Assembly: GCA_027491155.1 (NCBI GenBank)
Contig: JAIXWR010000036.1
Coordinates: forward strand, 104,393-168,392
Source: Verrucomicrobiaceae bacterium
GTDB lineage: Bacteria > Verrucomicrobiota > Verrucomicrobiia > Verrucomicrobiales > Akkermansiaceae
Length of the DNA: 64,000 nt
Direction of reading: 5' to 3'
The notes beneath the pieces are model-generated. The model searched no databases. It was given only the letters and a program-made list of their open reading frames with translations, and was not told the DNA's origin. Position 1 is the first letter of the stretch. The number at the start of each line of letters is the position of its first letter. Positions 50,588 to 59,173 of the stretch are shown here, piece by piece. The translations under genes were made by a program, and so were the position numbers.

Positions 50588-52234
50588 TCACCGGCCGAAC
50601 AATTCCTCCCGCACCAGGGGCTTGCCGTCCTCCGGGTCCCAGTAGCCGAAGCCGGCTTTCCATTCCCACATGGCCCAGGGCAGGCCGCGCTTTTCGGCGG
50701 CACGGCGGAAATCGCGGAGATAGCGCCCGCGGCTGGCGGGGTCGGCTTTCTGGTAGCAGCCGAATTCGCCGATGTGCACCGGCCGGCCGAAGTGCTTGGA
50801 CCAGGCGACGGCGTCGTCGAGCAAGCGCTCGAAGGTGGCGGCGGTGCAGGGGTTGTCGCCACCCTGCCGGGTATTGTAGGCCTCCAGCCAGGCGGCGAGC
50901 CCGCGGTCTTCGCGCAGGGACTCGGGCAAGGTCGCCGGCCTGGCGGGCGGGCCGGGGTACGAGATATCCCGTAGGTCGTCGTATTTCACCCAGGAGGCCT
51001 GCTGGTGGGTGAACTGGAAGGGCTCGTAGCTGTGGACGCTGGCGATGATGCGGTCGTCGCCGTCGGGCAGGAAAAGCCGGCCGAGCGCGGGGATGGCGGC
51101 CCATTGGGAGGGATTGACGAGGAGGATGCGCCTGGGATCCGCCTTGCGGATGGCGGCGATGCCTTCGGCGTGGACGGCGGTGAGCATCCCGTGGTCGAGC
51201 GGGCCGTTCGGTTCGTTGAGGAGTTCGAGATAGAGCGAGGGCGGCCAGTCCTTGAAGTGCGTGGCGATGACGGACCATCCGGCGGCGAAGGCGGCGCGGT
51301 GCTTTTCCGGTTCCGAGCAGAGGGCTTCGAAGTGGTGCCAGTTGACGATGACGGTCAGCTTGCGCTCGAGGGCGCGCCTGAGGACGGGCTCGAGTTCCGC
51401 GAGCAAGGTGGAGCTGATCTTGCCGTCCTTGAGGTGGTAGTGCCAGGCGACCGGGACGCGGATGTGGTCGAAGCCTTCCTTCGCGATGAGGTCGATGTCC
51501 TCCACGGTGTAAGTGGTGCCCCAGCCGCCGGGCGGGGCTTCCCAGTGGTTGCCGAGGTTGACGCCGCGCTTGAGCCGGGCGCAGGCGCGGTGGGCGGGGG
51601 TGTCCTGCGGGAGCCGGGCGGGCTCCTTGAAGCCCGGCTCGGCGGCGGCGCGGGCCTGGAGCTTCAGGACGACCGGCACCCCGGCTTTCACGGCCAGCTT
51701 GCCGACCAGCGGGCGGCCGTGCCACGAGGCGGCGACGCGTTTTCCTTCGAAGGCGGCGTTGCCTGCGAGAGGCCAGGCATCGTCGGCGGGATAGGGGCGC
51801 CAGGGGGACTCCCAGCCGGCGGGCTTGCCATCGGCCTGCTCCTCGAAGCTGCTGTTAGAAAGCCCGGCGCCTTCCGCGGTGATGGCGTCCCAGAGGATTT
51901 CCTGCTGGAGGAGCACGCCGGGGCGGGCCTCGCCCCAGGGGCCGTTGAGATCCAGATCGAGTTCGCCGTCGTGGTCCGGGGTGAAGCGAAGCGTGACTTC
52001 CTGCCAGCGCCACCAGGTCACGGGAAAGCGGAAGTCGGCGAGCCGCTCGCGCTGCTCCGGGGTAGGCTCGAAGTCGCCGGGCGACCATTCTCCGGCGGAG
52101 ACCTCGATGTCTTTCAGAGGGGCGGCACCGGGCGGGACGCGGAGGAAGAGCCGGGCTTCGACGGGCAGGCGCGGGACGAACTCCTCCGCCGCCAGCGGGG
52201 CGGCGAGCAGGAGAAGGGGAAGCAGGAAGCGCAT
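50588..52234 (-). CDS. Secreted glycoside hydrolase family 5 enzyme
   Basis: The 548-residue exported protein has signal peptide MRFLLPLLLLAAPLAAEE. The N-terminal 210 residues are a beta-sandwich accessory domain (carbohydrate-binding type). The GH5 (beta/alpha)8 domain follows: RGVNLGNHWEAP, DHIRVPVAW, VIVNWHHFE, the acid/base Glu341 in LELLNEPNG, and the nucleophile Glu490 in VHIGEFGCY. It should cleave a beta-1,4-glucan or mannan-type polymer; the exact activity is not decidable. All active-site residues are present. Confidence 0.9.
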   Translation of the reverse strand: MRFLLPLLLLAAPLAAEEFVPRLPVEARLFLRVPPGAAPLKDIEVSAGEWSPGDFEPTPEQRERLADFRFPVTWWRWQEVTLRFTPDHDGELDLDLNGPWGEARPGVLLQQEILWDAITAEGAGLSNSSFEEQADGKPAGWESPWRPYPADDAWPLAGNAAFEGKRVAASWHGRPLVGKLAVKAGVPVVLKLQARAAAEPGFKEPARLPQDTPAHRACARLKRGVNLGNHWEAPPGGWGTTYTVEDIDLIAKEGFDHIRVPVAWHYHLKDGKISSTLLAELEPVLRRALERKLTVIVNWHHFEALCSEPEKHRAAFAAGWSVIATHFKDWPPSLYLELLNEPNGPLDHGMLTAVHAEGIAAIRKADPRRILLVNPSQWAAIPALGRLFLPDGDDRIIASVHSYEPFQFTHQQASWVKYDDLRDISYPGPPARPATLPESLREDRGLAAWLEAYNTRQGGDNPCTAATFERLLDDAVAWSKHFGRPVHIGEFGCYQKADPASRGRYLRDFRRAAEKRGLPWAMWEWKAGFGYWDPEDGKPLVREELFGR

Positions 52235-52258
52235 GGAGCGGATACGGCGAGGAGCGGG

Positions 52259-53545
52259 CTATCGTTCCGCGGCGTCGGGTTTTCCGGTTCGCAAGGAAGG
52301 GATCATGCTGAGCCAGGTGGTGCCCATGGCGATCAGCAGCGCGAAGAGCATGGCGGAGCCGGAAGCGCCCTTGCCGAGTTCCTGGCCCGGGTGGGTGAAC
52401 AGGTCGATGACGACGAAGGATCCGAGGCCGAGGATGGCGAGCATGCAGGCCCCGAAGACGTAGCGGCCGGTGGGCGACTCGTTGGTGAAAACCATCGTCG
52501 CCGGGATGGCGGCGACCATCAGGGTGACGCCCGCGACGGCGAGCGGGATCATGTTCGCCGCCATGCCGCCGGTCAGCAGCAGCAGTCCGCCGAAGAAGAA
52601 GAGGCCGATCAGCACGCCTTCGATCTTCTCCCCGAGGCTGAGCGAAAGGCGCGCGACGGGGTCCTTCAGGATCAGGAAATTCGCGATGCCGCCGGACAGC
52701 CAGGTGCCGAAGAGGAAGATGTAGTAGACGAGCACCACCGGGATCACCAGCAGCGGGTGGACCGCGGCGGCGAGGCCGCGGACGACGCGGAAGCCGATCA
52801 CCAGGCCGATCAGGATGAGCGTCCGGTGCTTCTGGTTGAAGCGCTCCATGAAGAAGGCCCAGCGCAGGAAGAGGCGGTAGAAGCCGGAGCGCGCGCGGAA
52901 GGACTCCTTCAGGCCTTCCCGGGCGTACTTCATCTCGGGGTCGAGGCGCAGCGCTTCCTTGAAGAGGTTCTCGGCTTCCTGCACCTGCCGGCGGCGCAGG
53001 GCGGCCCAGCCGGAGTTGGCGAAGGAGAAGGCGTTCTCGGGATCGCGGGCGAGGCGGCGGCGGCTTTCCTGCTCGGACTCCTCGAGCTTGTTCTGGAGGC
53101 GCAGGGTGTGGGCCAGGAAGTTCGACGCGGACTCATCGTCGGGGTCGAGCTCGAGCGCCTTGCGCGCCGCTTCCTCGGCTTCCTTCCAGCGGTGCAGTCC
53201 GCACAGGGCGAGGGTCTTCGAATTCCACGCGTAAACGTCCTCGGGATCGAGGGCGAGGGCGGACTCGGCGAGCGGCAGGGCTTCCTTCTCGCGGTCGAGC
53301 GACGACAGGATGCGCGACTGGAGTGCCAGCGGGAAAGGATGGCCGGGCAGCAGGCCGGTGGCCTTGCGGGCGTCCTCGAGGGCCAGCGCCTTGGAACCGG
53401 GGATCTCCATGCGGCTCAGCGCGAGCTCGATGAAGGCGGCCGGGTCTTCGGGGTAACGGGCGAGGTGCGCGTGGAGCATCGCCACCGCTTCGTCGTATCT
53501 CCGGTGCTGGCGCAGCATCTGTGCGCGGGACAGGGACTCGCTCAT
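52259..53545 (-). CDS. TPR-repeat membrane protein
   Basis: The 428-residue protein has an N-terminal array of TPR motifs (about 5-200; for example AWNSKTLALCGLHRWKEAEE and ASNFLAHTLRLQNKLEESEQ) and a C-terminal membrane domain with about six hydrophobic segments (about 240-415). It overlaps the preceding AAA ATPase gene by four bases, so the two are translationally coupled. Both carry TPR repeats, suggesting they act together at the membrane. No enzymatic motif is present. Function is unknown. Confidence 0.8.
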   Translation of the reverse strand: MSESLSRAQMLRQHRRYDEAVAMLHAHLARYPEDPAAFIELALSRMEIPGSKALALEDARKATGLLPGHPFPLALQSRILSSLDREKEALPLAESALALDPEDVYAWNSKTLALCGLHRWKEAEEAARKALELDPDDESASNFLAHTLRLQNKLEESEQESRRRLARDPENAFSFANSGWAALRRRQVQEAENLFKEALRLDPEMKYAREGLKESFRARSGFYRLFLRWAFFMERFNQKHRTLILIGLVIGFRVVRGLAAAVHPLLVIPVVLVYYIFLFGTWLSGGIANFLILKDPVARLSLSLGEKIEGVLIGLFFFGGLLLLTGGMAANMIPLAVAGVTLMVAAIPATMVFTNESPTGRYVFGACMLAILGLGSFVVIDLFTHPGQELGKGASGSAMLFALLIAMGTTWLSMIPSLRTGKPDAAER

Positions 53546-54915
53546 TTCTTCAGTCCGAGGTAAACGAGCACGTCGTCGTAGAGGCCGCCCTGGTTGGCGT
53601 AGAGCGCGTGGTTCTTGGCGCTTTCGAACCACTTGCGGGTGGAGGGTTTCACCTCCTTCGAAGCCTTCGCCAGCATCTTGCCGCTGACCGGGACCACGGC
53701 GCCCTTCTTCATCGCCTCGGCGAGGGCGAGCTCGGTGGCCTGCTCGAACACCGCGCGGAGGTCGGCACCGGAGAAGCCGTCGGTGCGCTTGGCGATGTCG
53801 AGCGGATCGAAGTCCACGAGCGGTTTTCCCTTCGCGTGGATCTTCGCGATCTCCTCGCGCGCCGCGGTGTCGGGCGGCGGGACGAAGACGATGCGGTCGA
53901 AGCGGCCGGGGCGCAGGAAGGCGCCGTCGAGGTGCCAGGGGGCGTTGGTCGCGCCGAGGATCAGCACGCCGTCGTTGGCGGCCTGGGCCCCGTCGAGTTC
54001 GGCGAGGAACTGGTTGATGAGGTTGCGCCCTGCGGACTGGCGCAGGTCGCGGCGGTCGGCGGCGAGCGCGTCGGTCTCGTCGAAGAACAGCACGGCGGGC
54101 GCGGACTTGCGGGCGAGTTCGAAGATCTTGTGCAGCTTCTGCTCGGACTCGCCGATATACATGTCGAGCACCTGGTGGAGGCCGACCGAGAAGAAGGCGG
54201 CATCGATTTCCCCGGCGGTGGCGCGGGCCATCAGGGTCTTGCCGCAGCCGGGCGGGCCGTAGAGCAGCACGCCGCCGCCGGCCTTCTTGCCGTAGGCGGC
54301 GAAGAGTCCCGGGTTCTTGAGCGGGTGGATGATCTTCATCCGGATGTCGTCCTTCACCTTCTCCATCCCGCCGACGTCGTGGAATTTCATGTCGGCCTTG
54401 ACGCGGAACTCGAGGTCGAGGTCGCGCGCGGTCACCGCGTCCATGCCTTCGAAGGGGCAGTCGTCGTCGTCGGTCTCCTCGTGGAAGGTGCCGGCGGAAG
54501 ACATGGCGATCCGCTTGCTGCCGCCGGCCTTGAGGATGGATTGGAGGAGGTCGTCGTCGGCGAGCGAGCGGTCGAGATCGACGGCGGTGTCGTAGAACGC
54601 GCGGGCGCCGGTGGCGTCGCCTTCATCGAGGGCGATGCGGGCGCGCAGCAGCCAGGCGGAGGCGAGCTTCGGCTGGCGGGCGCAGAGCGATTCGAGGCGG
54701 ACGGCGGCCTGCGAGCTGTCGCCGGAAAGATCGAGCAGGCGGGCGATGCCGACCTGGGCTTCGCCGTGCTCCGGTTGCAAGGCGACCACGCGGTCGAAGC
54801 AGGCGCGGGCTTCCGCCAGCTCGAATTGGTCTTCGTGCAGCTTTCCGACCAGCATCAGCAGCGGGATGTTGTCGGGCGAGGCGGCCAGCGCGGCCTTCAG
54901 GGCATCCAGATCCAT
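53542..54915 (-). CDS. AAA-family ATPase with N-terminal TPR repeats
   Basis: The 457-residue protein has TPR repeats in residues 1-120, a linker, and one AAA domain (about 180-380): Walker A GPPGCGKT (220-227), Walker B VLFFDE (D279, E280), sensor-type GATNAP and arginine-finger RPGRFDR (R335, R338). It resembles single-ring classical AAA proteins (CDC48/spastin-like) that remodel protein complexes. The C-terminal helical lid includes GFSGADLRAVFEQATELALA. It is coupled to the TPR membrane protein gene downstream and follows the FMN reductase gene by 52 bp. Confidence 0.88.
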   Translation of the reverse strand: MDLDALKAALAASPDNIPLLMLVGKLHEDQFELAEARACFDRVVALQPEHGEAQVGIARLLDLSGDSSQAAVRLESLCARQPKLASAWLLRARIALDEGDATGARAFYDTAVDLDRSLADDDLLQSILKAGGSKRIAMSSAGTFHEETDDDDCPFEGMDAVTARDLDLEFRVKADMKFHDVGGMEKVKDDIRMKIIHPLKNPGLFAAYGKKAGGGVLLYGPPGCGKTLMARATAGEIDAAFFSVGLHQVLDMYIGESEQKLHKIFELARKSAPAVLFFDETDALAADRRDLRQSAGRNLINQFLAELDGAQAANDGVLILGATNAPWHLDGAFLRPGRFDRIVFVPPPDTAAREEIAKIHAKGKPLVDFDPLDIAKRTDGFSGADLRAVFEQATELALAEAMKKGAVVPVSGKMLAKASKEVKPSTRKWFESAKNHALYANQGGLYDDVLVYLGLKK

Positions 54916-54967
54916 GTCGCCGAGCAAAGCGGACGGCGGGAATGAAGCAAGCCCGAGTGAGCGGATC

Positions 54968-55540
54968 TCACGCCAGCTTGGCGGCGGTGGCGGTGACCTC
55001 GCGGACCACGGCACGCACGCCATCGATCGCGGCGGGGTCGGCGAGCTTGCCGTTTCCGTCGAACTTCTGGAACGCGCCGCCGAGGGCGAACTGCTTCGGC
55101 ACGACGAGCACGCCGATGTTGCCGAGGATGGCGCGGAGGTGGACCAGTCCGCGCAGGCCGCCGAGGGCCCCGGGGGAGGCGGCGAGCAGGCCGGCGACTT
55201 TCCCGCGGTAGGCGGCGAGCGGCGGCTCGTCATCGCTTTCGGCGCGGCTGACCCAGTCGATGAAGTTCTTCATCAGCGGGGTGACGGACGAGTTGTATTC
55301 GGGCGAGACGAAGAGGAGGGCCTGTGCGGCGATGAACTCCTTCTTGAGGGCCTTGGCGGCGTCCGGGAGACCGCCGCTTTCCTCGAGATCGCCGTCGTAG
55401 AGCGGCAGCGGGAAATCCGCGGGGTCGATGAGCACGGCTTCGGCACCGGCTTCGGCGACGAGTTCCGCGGCGGTGGCGGCGAGCTTGCGGTTGACGGAGT
55501 CGCGCCGGGCGCTGCCGGGGAGGATGAGGACTTTCAGCAT
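54968..55540 (-). CDS. NAD(P)H-dependent FMN reductase family protein
   Basis: The 190-residue flavodoxin-fold protein has LILPGSARRDSVNRKLA at the phosphate-binding loop and LLFVSPEYNSSVTPLMKNFIDWVSR, the family's FMN-binding block. Members reduce FMN, azo dyes, chromate or quinones with NAD(P)H. Substrate is not predictable. It is the first gene in the direction of transcription of a minus-strand run with the AAA and TPR genes. Confidence 0.9.
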   Translation of the reverse strand: MLKVLILPGSARRDSVNRKLAATAAELVAEAGAEAVLIDPADFPLPLYDGDLEESGGLPDAAKALKKEFIAAQALLFVSPEYNSSVTPLMKNFIDWVSRAESDDEPPLAAYRGKVAGLLAASPGALGGLRGLVHLRAILGNIGVLVVPKQFALGGAFQKFDGNGKLADPAAIDGVRAVVREVTATAAKLA

Positions 55541-55626
55541 GGCGTCAGCGTAGCGCGTGGAGCGGCGACGGAAAGGTTTTGCGTCGAACTCGTTCGAGGT
55601 TCGGCGAGGCCGGCCGGAACTTCAGG

Positions 55627-55648
55627 GGCCGGCTGAAGCCGGCGCTCC
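55627..55648. repeat. R3 REP-like half element
   Basis: This 22-bp unit (GGCCGGCTGAAGCCGGCGCT then CC) matches the right arm of the element at 12133-12154 at 21 of 22 bases, and contains the small GCCGGCTGAAGCCGGC hairpin. It lies just past the stop of the unknown exported protein at 55655, and also upstream of the FMN reductase gene. No full left arm was found. Confidence 0.75.
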
Positions 55649-55654
55649 TCCGGA

Positions 55655-56245
55655 TCACTTGGAGGAAACCGGCAGCCGCAGGATGAGATCGAGATTGTAG
55701 CGGAGTCCTCTTTCCAGCGCGGCGGGGTCGACGGGTTCCGGACCGTAGATCCGGGCGAGCAGGTCGCGCTTGCGGGTGTCCTTGGCCTCCGCGGCCGCGG
55801 CGGTCTGGGAGGAGAGGCTTTCGAAGAGCAGCTTCTTCATCTCCGCGAGCGGATGGAAGGCCGGAACCGGCGGAACCGGCTGGCCTTCGACGGGAGCCGG
55901 GGCCGACGGCGGCGAGGGGCGCGAGACGAGGCCGGTGTCGACCTTTTGTCCGCGCGGCGTGCCGTGGATGCGGAAGGATTGCGCGGTGCCGTTCGGGGAG
56001 AAGGCGACTTCGAGCTGCAATGGCACTTCGGCCCAGGAGTTCGAGCGATGGAGCACGGTGACGGCGACCGTTTCACCGCCGTCTTCCGAAGGGGTGACGA
56101 CCGGGCGGAGCGTGCGGTATTCATTGCCGTCTAGCGCGTAGTGGGCCGAGCCGTCGCGGGTCCAGCCGTTGAGGCTTTGGCCGAAGCCGGCACTGTCGAA
56201 GGCGGCGGCGCGGGCGATGAGAAGCAGGAAGAGCAGGGATTTCAC
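55655..56245 (-). CDS. Exported protein of unknown function
   Basis: The 196-residue protein has a short signal peptide if started at the GTG at 56245 (MKSLLFLLLIARAAAFDS). The mature part is beta-rich (SWAEVPLQLEVAFSPNG), with a Pro-rich middle (PSPPSAPAPVEGQPVPPVPA) and a helical C-terminus. No family is recognised. It is the last gene of the minus-strand TonB cluster, 13 bp after the porin gene, and may belong to the same transcript. Confidence 0.65.
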   Translation of the reverse strand: MKSLLFLLLIARAAAFDSAGFGQSLNGWTRDGSAHYALDGNEYRTLRPVVTPSEDGGETVAVTVLHRSNSWAEVPLQLEVAFSPNGTAQSFRIHGTPRGQKVDTGLVSRPSPPSAPAPVEGQPVPPVPAFHPLAEMKKLLFESLSSQTAAAAEAKDTRKRDLLARIYGPEPVDPAALERGLRYNLDLILRLPVSSK

Positions 56246-56258
56246 GCGGGGGAATCGG

Positions 56259-57629
56259 TTAGAAGGAAACGCGCATGCCGGAGTGCCAGATCCAGGCGTC
56301 GGTGTCGAAGCCGGCACCGGCCTCGTCCTTGAGGAGGACGTGCTCGAGGCCGTTCATGATGACCATCTCGTCCTTGTGGAGGTGGAGGTTGGCACCGAGA
56401 TAGAAGGAGTGGTACTCGTCGCCGATGAAGACCGGCGTGGCGTCGAAGAAGGGATCGGCACCGACGCCCATCCCGCCGACCAGTCCGCCGGCATCGTCGG
56501 TGTCCGCGTAATGGTAGCGGCCGACGATCCGCAGCGTGCCGGGCATGGCCCAGTAGCTCGGGGTGAGCGAGAGGCCCCAGGCGTTGGTGTCGCCGTTGGC
56601 GAGGACGAAGTCGCCGGCGAAGCCGAAGCGGCCCTGCTCGACTTCGACGCCGGTCGAGAAGAGGTGGCGGAAAGCGGGGTTGCGGGCGATGAGCTGGTTG
56701 CCGTTGGCGGAGCGGCGGCCGGCGACGTTGTAGCGCGGGATGGCCGGGCTGCTTTCGTCGTCGAAATTGTAGATGTAATCGGCGTGCCAGCGGGTGCGGA
56801 TCGGCGCGCCGCCCTCGGGCTTCTCGACGGTTTCGTAGGCCAGGTTGGCGAGGAGGAAGCCGTTGCCGTCCAAGCCGCCGAGGTTCGAGTCGGCGTCCGA
56901 AGAGAACCAGCCGATGCCCCAGTCCCAGCGGTCGGTGTCCTGGCCGACCATCAGGCCGAGGGTGTTGGCCGGAGCGACCATGTTGGTCAGGAAAGAGCGC
57001 TCGGGGGTGAGCATCCGCTGCGGGTCGGTGCGGTATTCCGTGGTGAAGCCCGGGCGCATCTTGCCGTAGCTGACGTAGGCGTTGTCGAGGAAGCGGGTGG
57101 TGCCTTTGAGGCGCTCGATGCCGTTGAAGTTCGATTCGCCGGCGAACTCGGCCACGGCCTCGATCTCGGTGTTGCGGAAAGCCTTCAGCCGGGCGCCGAG
57201 CCGGGCGCGGCGGGTGCGGGTGCCGTCGAGGTCGACTTCCTTGCCGCCTTCTGGCGTCGCTTCGCCCCAGGCGCCGCTCCAATGGAACAGCCCGGTGATG
57301 GCGAGCTGCTGGACCCAGGGATTGGACGGGTCTTCGAAAAGCACGGCCCGCGACCAGACCGGGTCGAGCGGGCTCGGGGCCCAGACGTCGTTGAGCGGGA
57401 TCACGGCTTCCCCTCCTTCTTCCTCGCCCTCCGGGGCGGGCGGGAGGACGACCGAGTCGGCGTCCTTCTTGCCTTCCAGCACGTCGAGCGCCTCGTTGGC
57501 GCGGAGGCTTGTTAGAGAAAGGAAAAGCAAACCGCCCAGGCGCAAGGTCCGCCAAGTGTTCCGCGGGAGCACGGATCCCGCCGGCGTCTCCGTTCCTGCC
57601 TCTCGGGTCTTCAAGTCTTGAGTCTTCAT
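56259..57629 (-). CDS. Outer-membrane porin (phosphate-selective porin O/P-like)
   Basis: The 456-residue protein is a predicted beta barrel with many amphipathic strands and an aromatic C-terminus (GMRVSF). Segments such as NAYVSYGKMRPGFTTEYRT, YWAMPGTLRIVGRYHYADT and DEYHSFYLGANLHLHKDEMV are typical of OprO/OprP-like porins. The signal peptide sits 27 residues in (RLGGLLFLSLTSLRANEA); the GTG at 57572 may be the true start, since the residues before it come from a short repeat. It lies in the TonB operon, so it may be energised or associated with that system. Confidence 0.8.
   Translation of the reverse strand: MKTQDLKTREAGTETPAGSVLPRNTWRTLRLGGLLFLSLTSLRANEALDVLEGKKDADSVVLPPAPEGEEEGGEAVIPLNDVWAPSPLDPVWSRAVLFEDPSNPWVQQLAITGLFHWSGAWGEATPEGGKEVDLDGTRTRRARLGARLKAFRNTEIEAVAEFAGESNFNGIERLKGTTRFLDNAYVSYGKMRPGFTTEYRTDPQRMLTPERSFLTNMVAPANTLGLMVGQDTDRWDWGIGWFSSDADSNLGGLDGNGFLLANLAYETVEKPEGGAPIRTRWHADYIYNFDDESSPAIPRYNVAGRRSANGNQLIARNPAFRHLFSTGVEVEQGRFGFAGDFVLANGDTNAWGLSLTPSYWAMPGTLRIVGRYHYADTDDAGGLVGGMGVGADPFFDATPVFIGDEYHSFYLGANLHLHKDEMVIMNGLEHVLLKDEAGAGFDTDAWIWHSGMRVSF
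57607..57625. repeat. 19-bp repeat R5, copy 1
   Basis: GTCTTCAAGTCTTGAGTCT is present here and identically at 59151-59169. It contains the palindrome TCAAGTCTTGA and a GTCTT periodicity. On the transcribed minus strand it reads AGACTCAAGACTTGAAGAC and would encode the first residues (KTQDLKT) if the porin starts at 57629. Confidence 0.85.
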
Positions 57630-57634
57630 CGGGG

Positions 57635-59125
57635 TCACTTCGATTTGGCTTTGGCGTCGGCTTCTTCGGCGGCGGCCCTTTCGGCGGCCTCGCGCTCCTT
57701 GCGCTGTGTTTCGCGGTCGGCGGCGCGGCGGACGCGGCTGAGGTATTGCTCCAGGCTGGACTTGTCGCCGGTCTTCAAGCCGAGGGCCCGCTCGATGTAG
57801 CCGATGCTCTCGACATACTGCTTCTCCCGGACGAGGAGCTGGCCCATGCCGAGGTTGGCCTGATAGGCGACCGTCGGGCTCTCGATCGCGAACTTGTAGA
57901 AGTTCTTCGCTTCGCCGAGGTGAGCCAGGCGCTTGGCCTCCTCGGTTTCGTTCCGCGCGAGGTTGTCGTAGTAGCGGGCGAGTTCGAGGCGGATCTCCGG
58001 GTTGGCGGAATCGCGGGCGAAGAGATCGCGCAAAAGGGTGCCGACCTGCTCCGTGTCGCCGGCGGTCTGGGCGATCTTGACCCTCACCAGGTCGAGGTCC
58101 ATCTGCTCCTTGCTGCCCAGCTTGCCGGTCTTCGCGACCTGGTCGACGAAGGCGGCGGCCTTTTCCGGATAGCCGTAGTCGTTGAGGATCCGCGCGGACT
58201 TCAAGGCGCGGGCCACGTCGAGCTTCGGCGCCTTCTCGATCGCCTCGAGATAGGCGAACAGCGCGAGCTGGGCCTCGCCCTGCTCCATGTAGATGTTCCC
58301 GAGCAGGTTGAGCTCGCTCTCATTGGCGAGTCCCTTGAGGCGCAGCACCTCGAGGTTGACCGCGGCATCCATCTTGCGGTCGAGCCCGATCAGGGCGTTC
58401 GCCTGCTGGAGCCAGAGCTGGCGGTCTTCGGGGTTCTCGGCAAGCAGGGTGTCGAACATGCTGCAGGCCTCCGCGAGCTTTTCCTGCAGCATCAGCGACT
58501 GGGTGAGGCCGACCTTCCAGTCGCGGTTCTTCGGGTCTAACAGATACGCCTGGCGGTAGGCGTTCTCGGCCGCGAGGGCGTTCTTTTCCTGGAGGTAGCA
58601 GTAGCCGAGCATGCCGTAGACGCGCGGGCTCGACTCGCCCAGCTCGACGGCCTTCTGCAAGACCGGCATCGCGTCGGAGAGCTGGTTCTTGGAGATGTAG
58701 AGGTAGCCGAGGTTGGTATGGGCGCGGCGGAAGCGGGGGAAGCGCCGGATGGCCTCGAGGAAGGCCCGGCGGGCCTCGTCGGTGCGGTCGGAGGAGAAGT
58801 AGAGGTTCCCGAGCACGAAGACCATCGTCGCGCTGATCTCGCCGGGCTTCTTCTCGGGATCGGTCGGCTTCTCGACCTCCTTGATGAAGCGGACGATTTC
58901 CTGTTCGGCGGCGATGAACTGGCTCTTGCCGAAAAGCTCCTGCACCTTCGCGAGCAGGGCCTGTTCCTCGGCGGAGACCTTGGGCTCGACATCGGACAGG
59001 ATGCCGTAGCTGCCGACGAATTCCTTCACGAACTGCGGGTCGCGGTAGAGGATGGCGGGCGCGTTGATCTTCTCGGCCTGGGCCGCCGTCGCCAGCAGCG
59101 CGAACAGCAGCGCCCGCAGCGGCAT
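57635..59125 (-). CDS. Exported TPR-repeat protein of the TonB operon
   Basis: The 496-residue exported protein has signal peptide MPLRALLFALLATAAQAEK and about ten tetratricopeptide-like repeats over residues 60-450 (for example AHTNLGYLYISKNQLSDAMP and RVYGMLGYCYLQEKNALAAE). The C-terminal 40 residues are a charged coiled segment rich in Arg, Glu and Ala. Vibrio-type TonB2 operons also end in a TPR gene that improves the transport system, and this gene occupies the same place. The ATG at 59125 is chosen; the upstream TTG-initiated reading frame runs through the R5 repeat. Confidence 0.85.
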   Translation of the reverse strand: MPLRALLFALLATAAQAEKINAPAILYRDPQFVKEFVGSYGILSDVEPKVSAEEQALLAKVQELFGKSQFIAAEQEIVRFIKEVEKPTDPEKKPGEISATMVFVLGNLYFSSDRTDEARRAFLEAIRRFPRFRRAHTNLGYLYISKNQLSDAMPVLQKAVELGESSPRVYGMLGYCYLQEKNALAAENAYRQAYLLDPKNRDWKVGLTQSLMLQEKLAEACSMFDTLLAENPEDRQLWLQQANALIGLDRKMDAAVNLEVLRLKGLANESELNLLGNIYMEQGEAQLALFAYLEAIEKAPKLDVARALKSARILNDYGYPEKAAAFVDQVAKTGKLGSKEQMDLDLVRVKIAQTAGDTEQVGTLLRDLFARDSANPEIRLELARYYDNLARNETEEAKRLAHLGEAKNFYKFAIESPTVAYQANLGMGQLLVREKQYVESIGYIERALGLKTGDKSSLEQYLSRVRRAADRETQRKEREAAERAAAEEADAKAKSK

Positions 59126-59150
59126 CCGGAAGTCATGTCTTGTGTCTTGC

Positions 59151-59169
59151 GTCTTCAAGTCTTGAGTCT
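59151..59169. repeat. 19-bp repeat R5, copy 2
   Basis: This copy is identical to 57607-57625. It lies in the gap between the tonB stop and the TPR gene start, in a run of GTCTT-like units extending 59134-59171. Confidence 0.85.
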
Positions 59170-59173
59170 CCTC

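Noticed and set aside
53521..54945. Long plus-strand open frame opposite the AAA ATPase
   Set aside because: Shadow frame; the minus strand has Walker A/B, sensor and arginine-finger motifs.
894..58540. Overall enrichment of the hexamer TGTTAG
   Set aside because: About 13 occurrences on both strands are close to what base composition alone would give, so only the codon context is reported.
57634..59158. TTG-initiated extension of the TPR gene (KTQDTRHDF...)
   Set aside because: The extension is encoded by the R5 repeat, and a proper signal peptide starts at the ATG at 59125.
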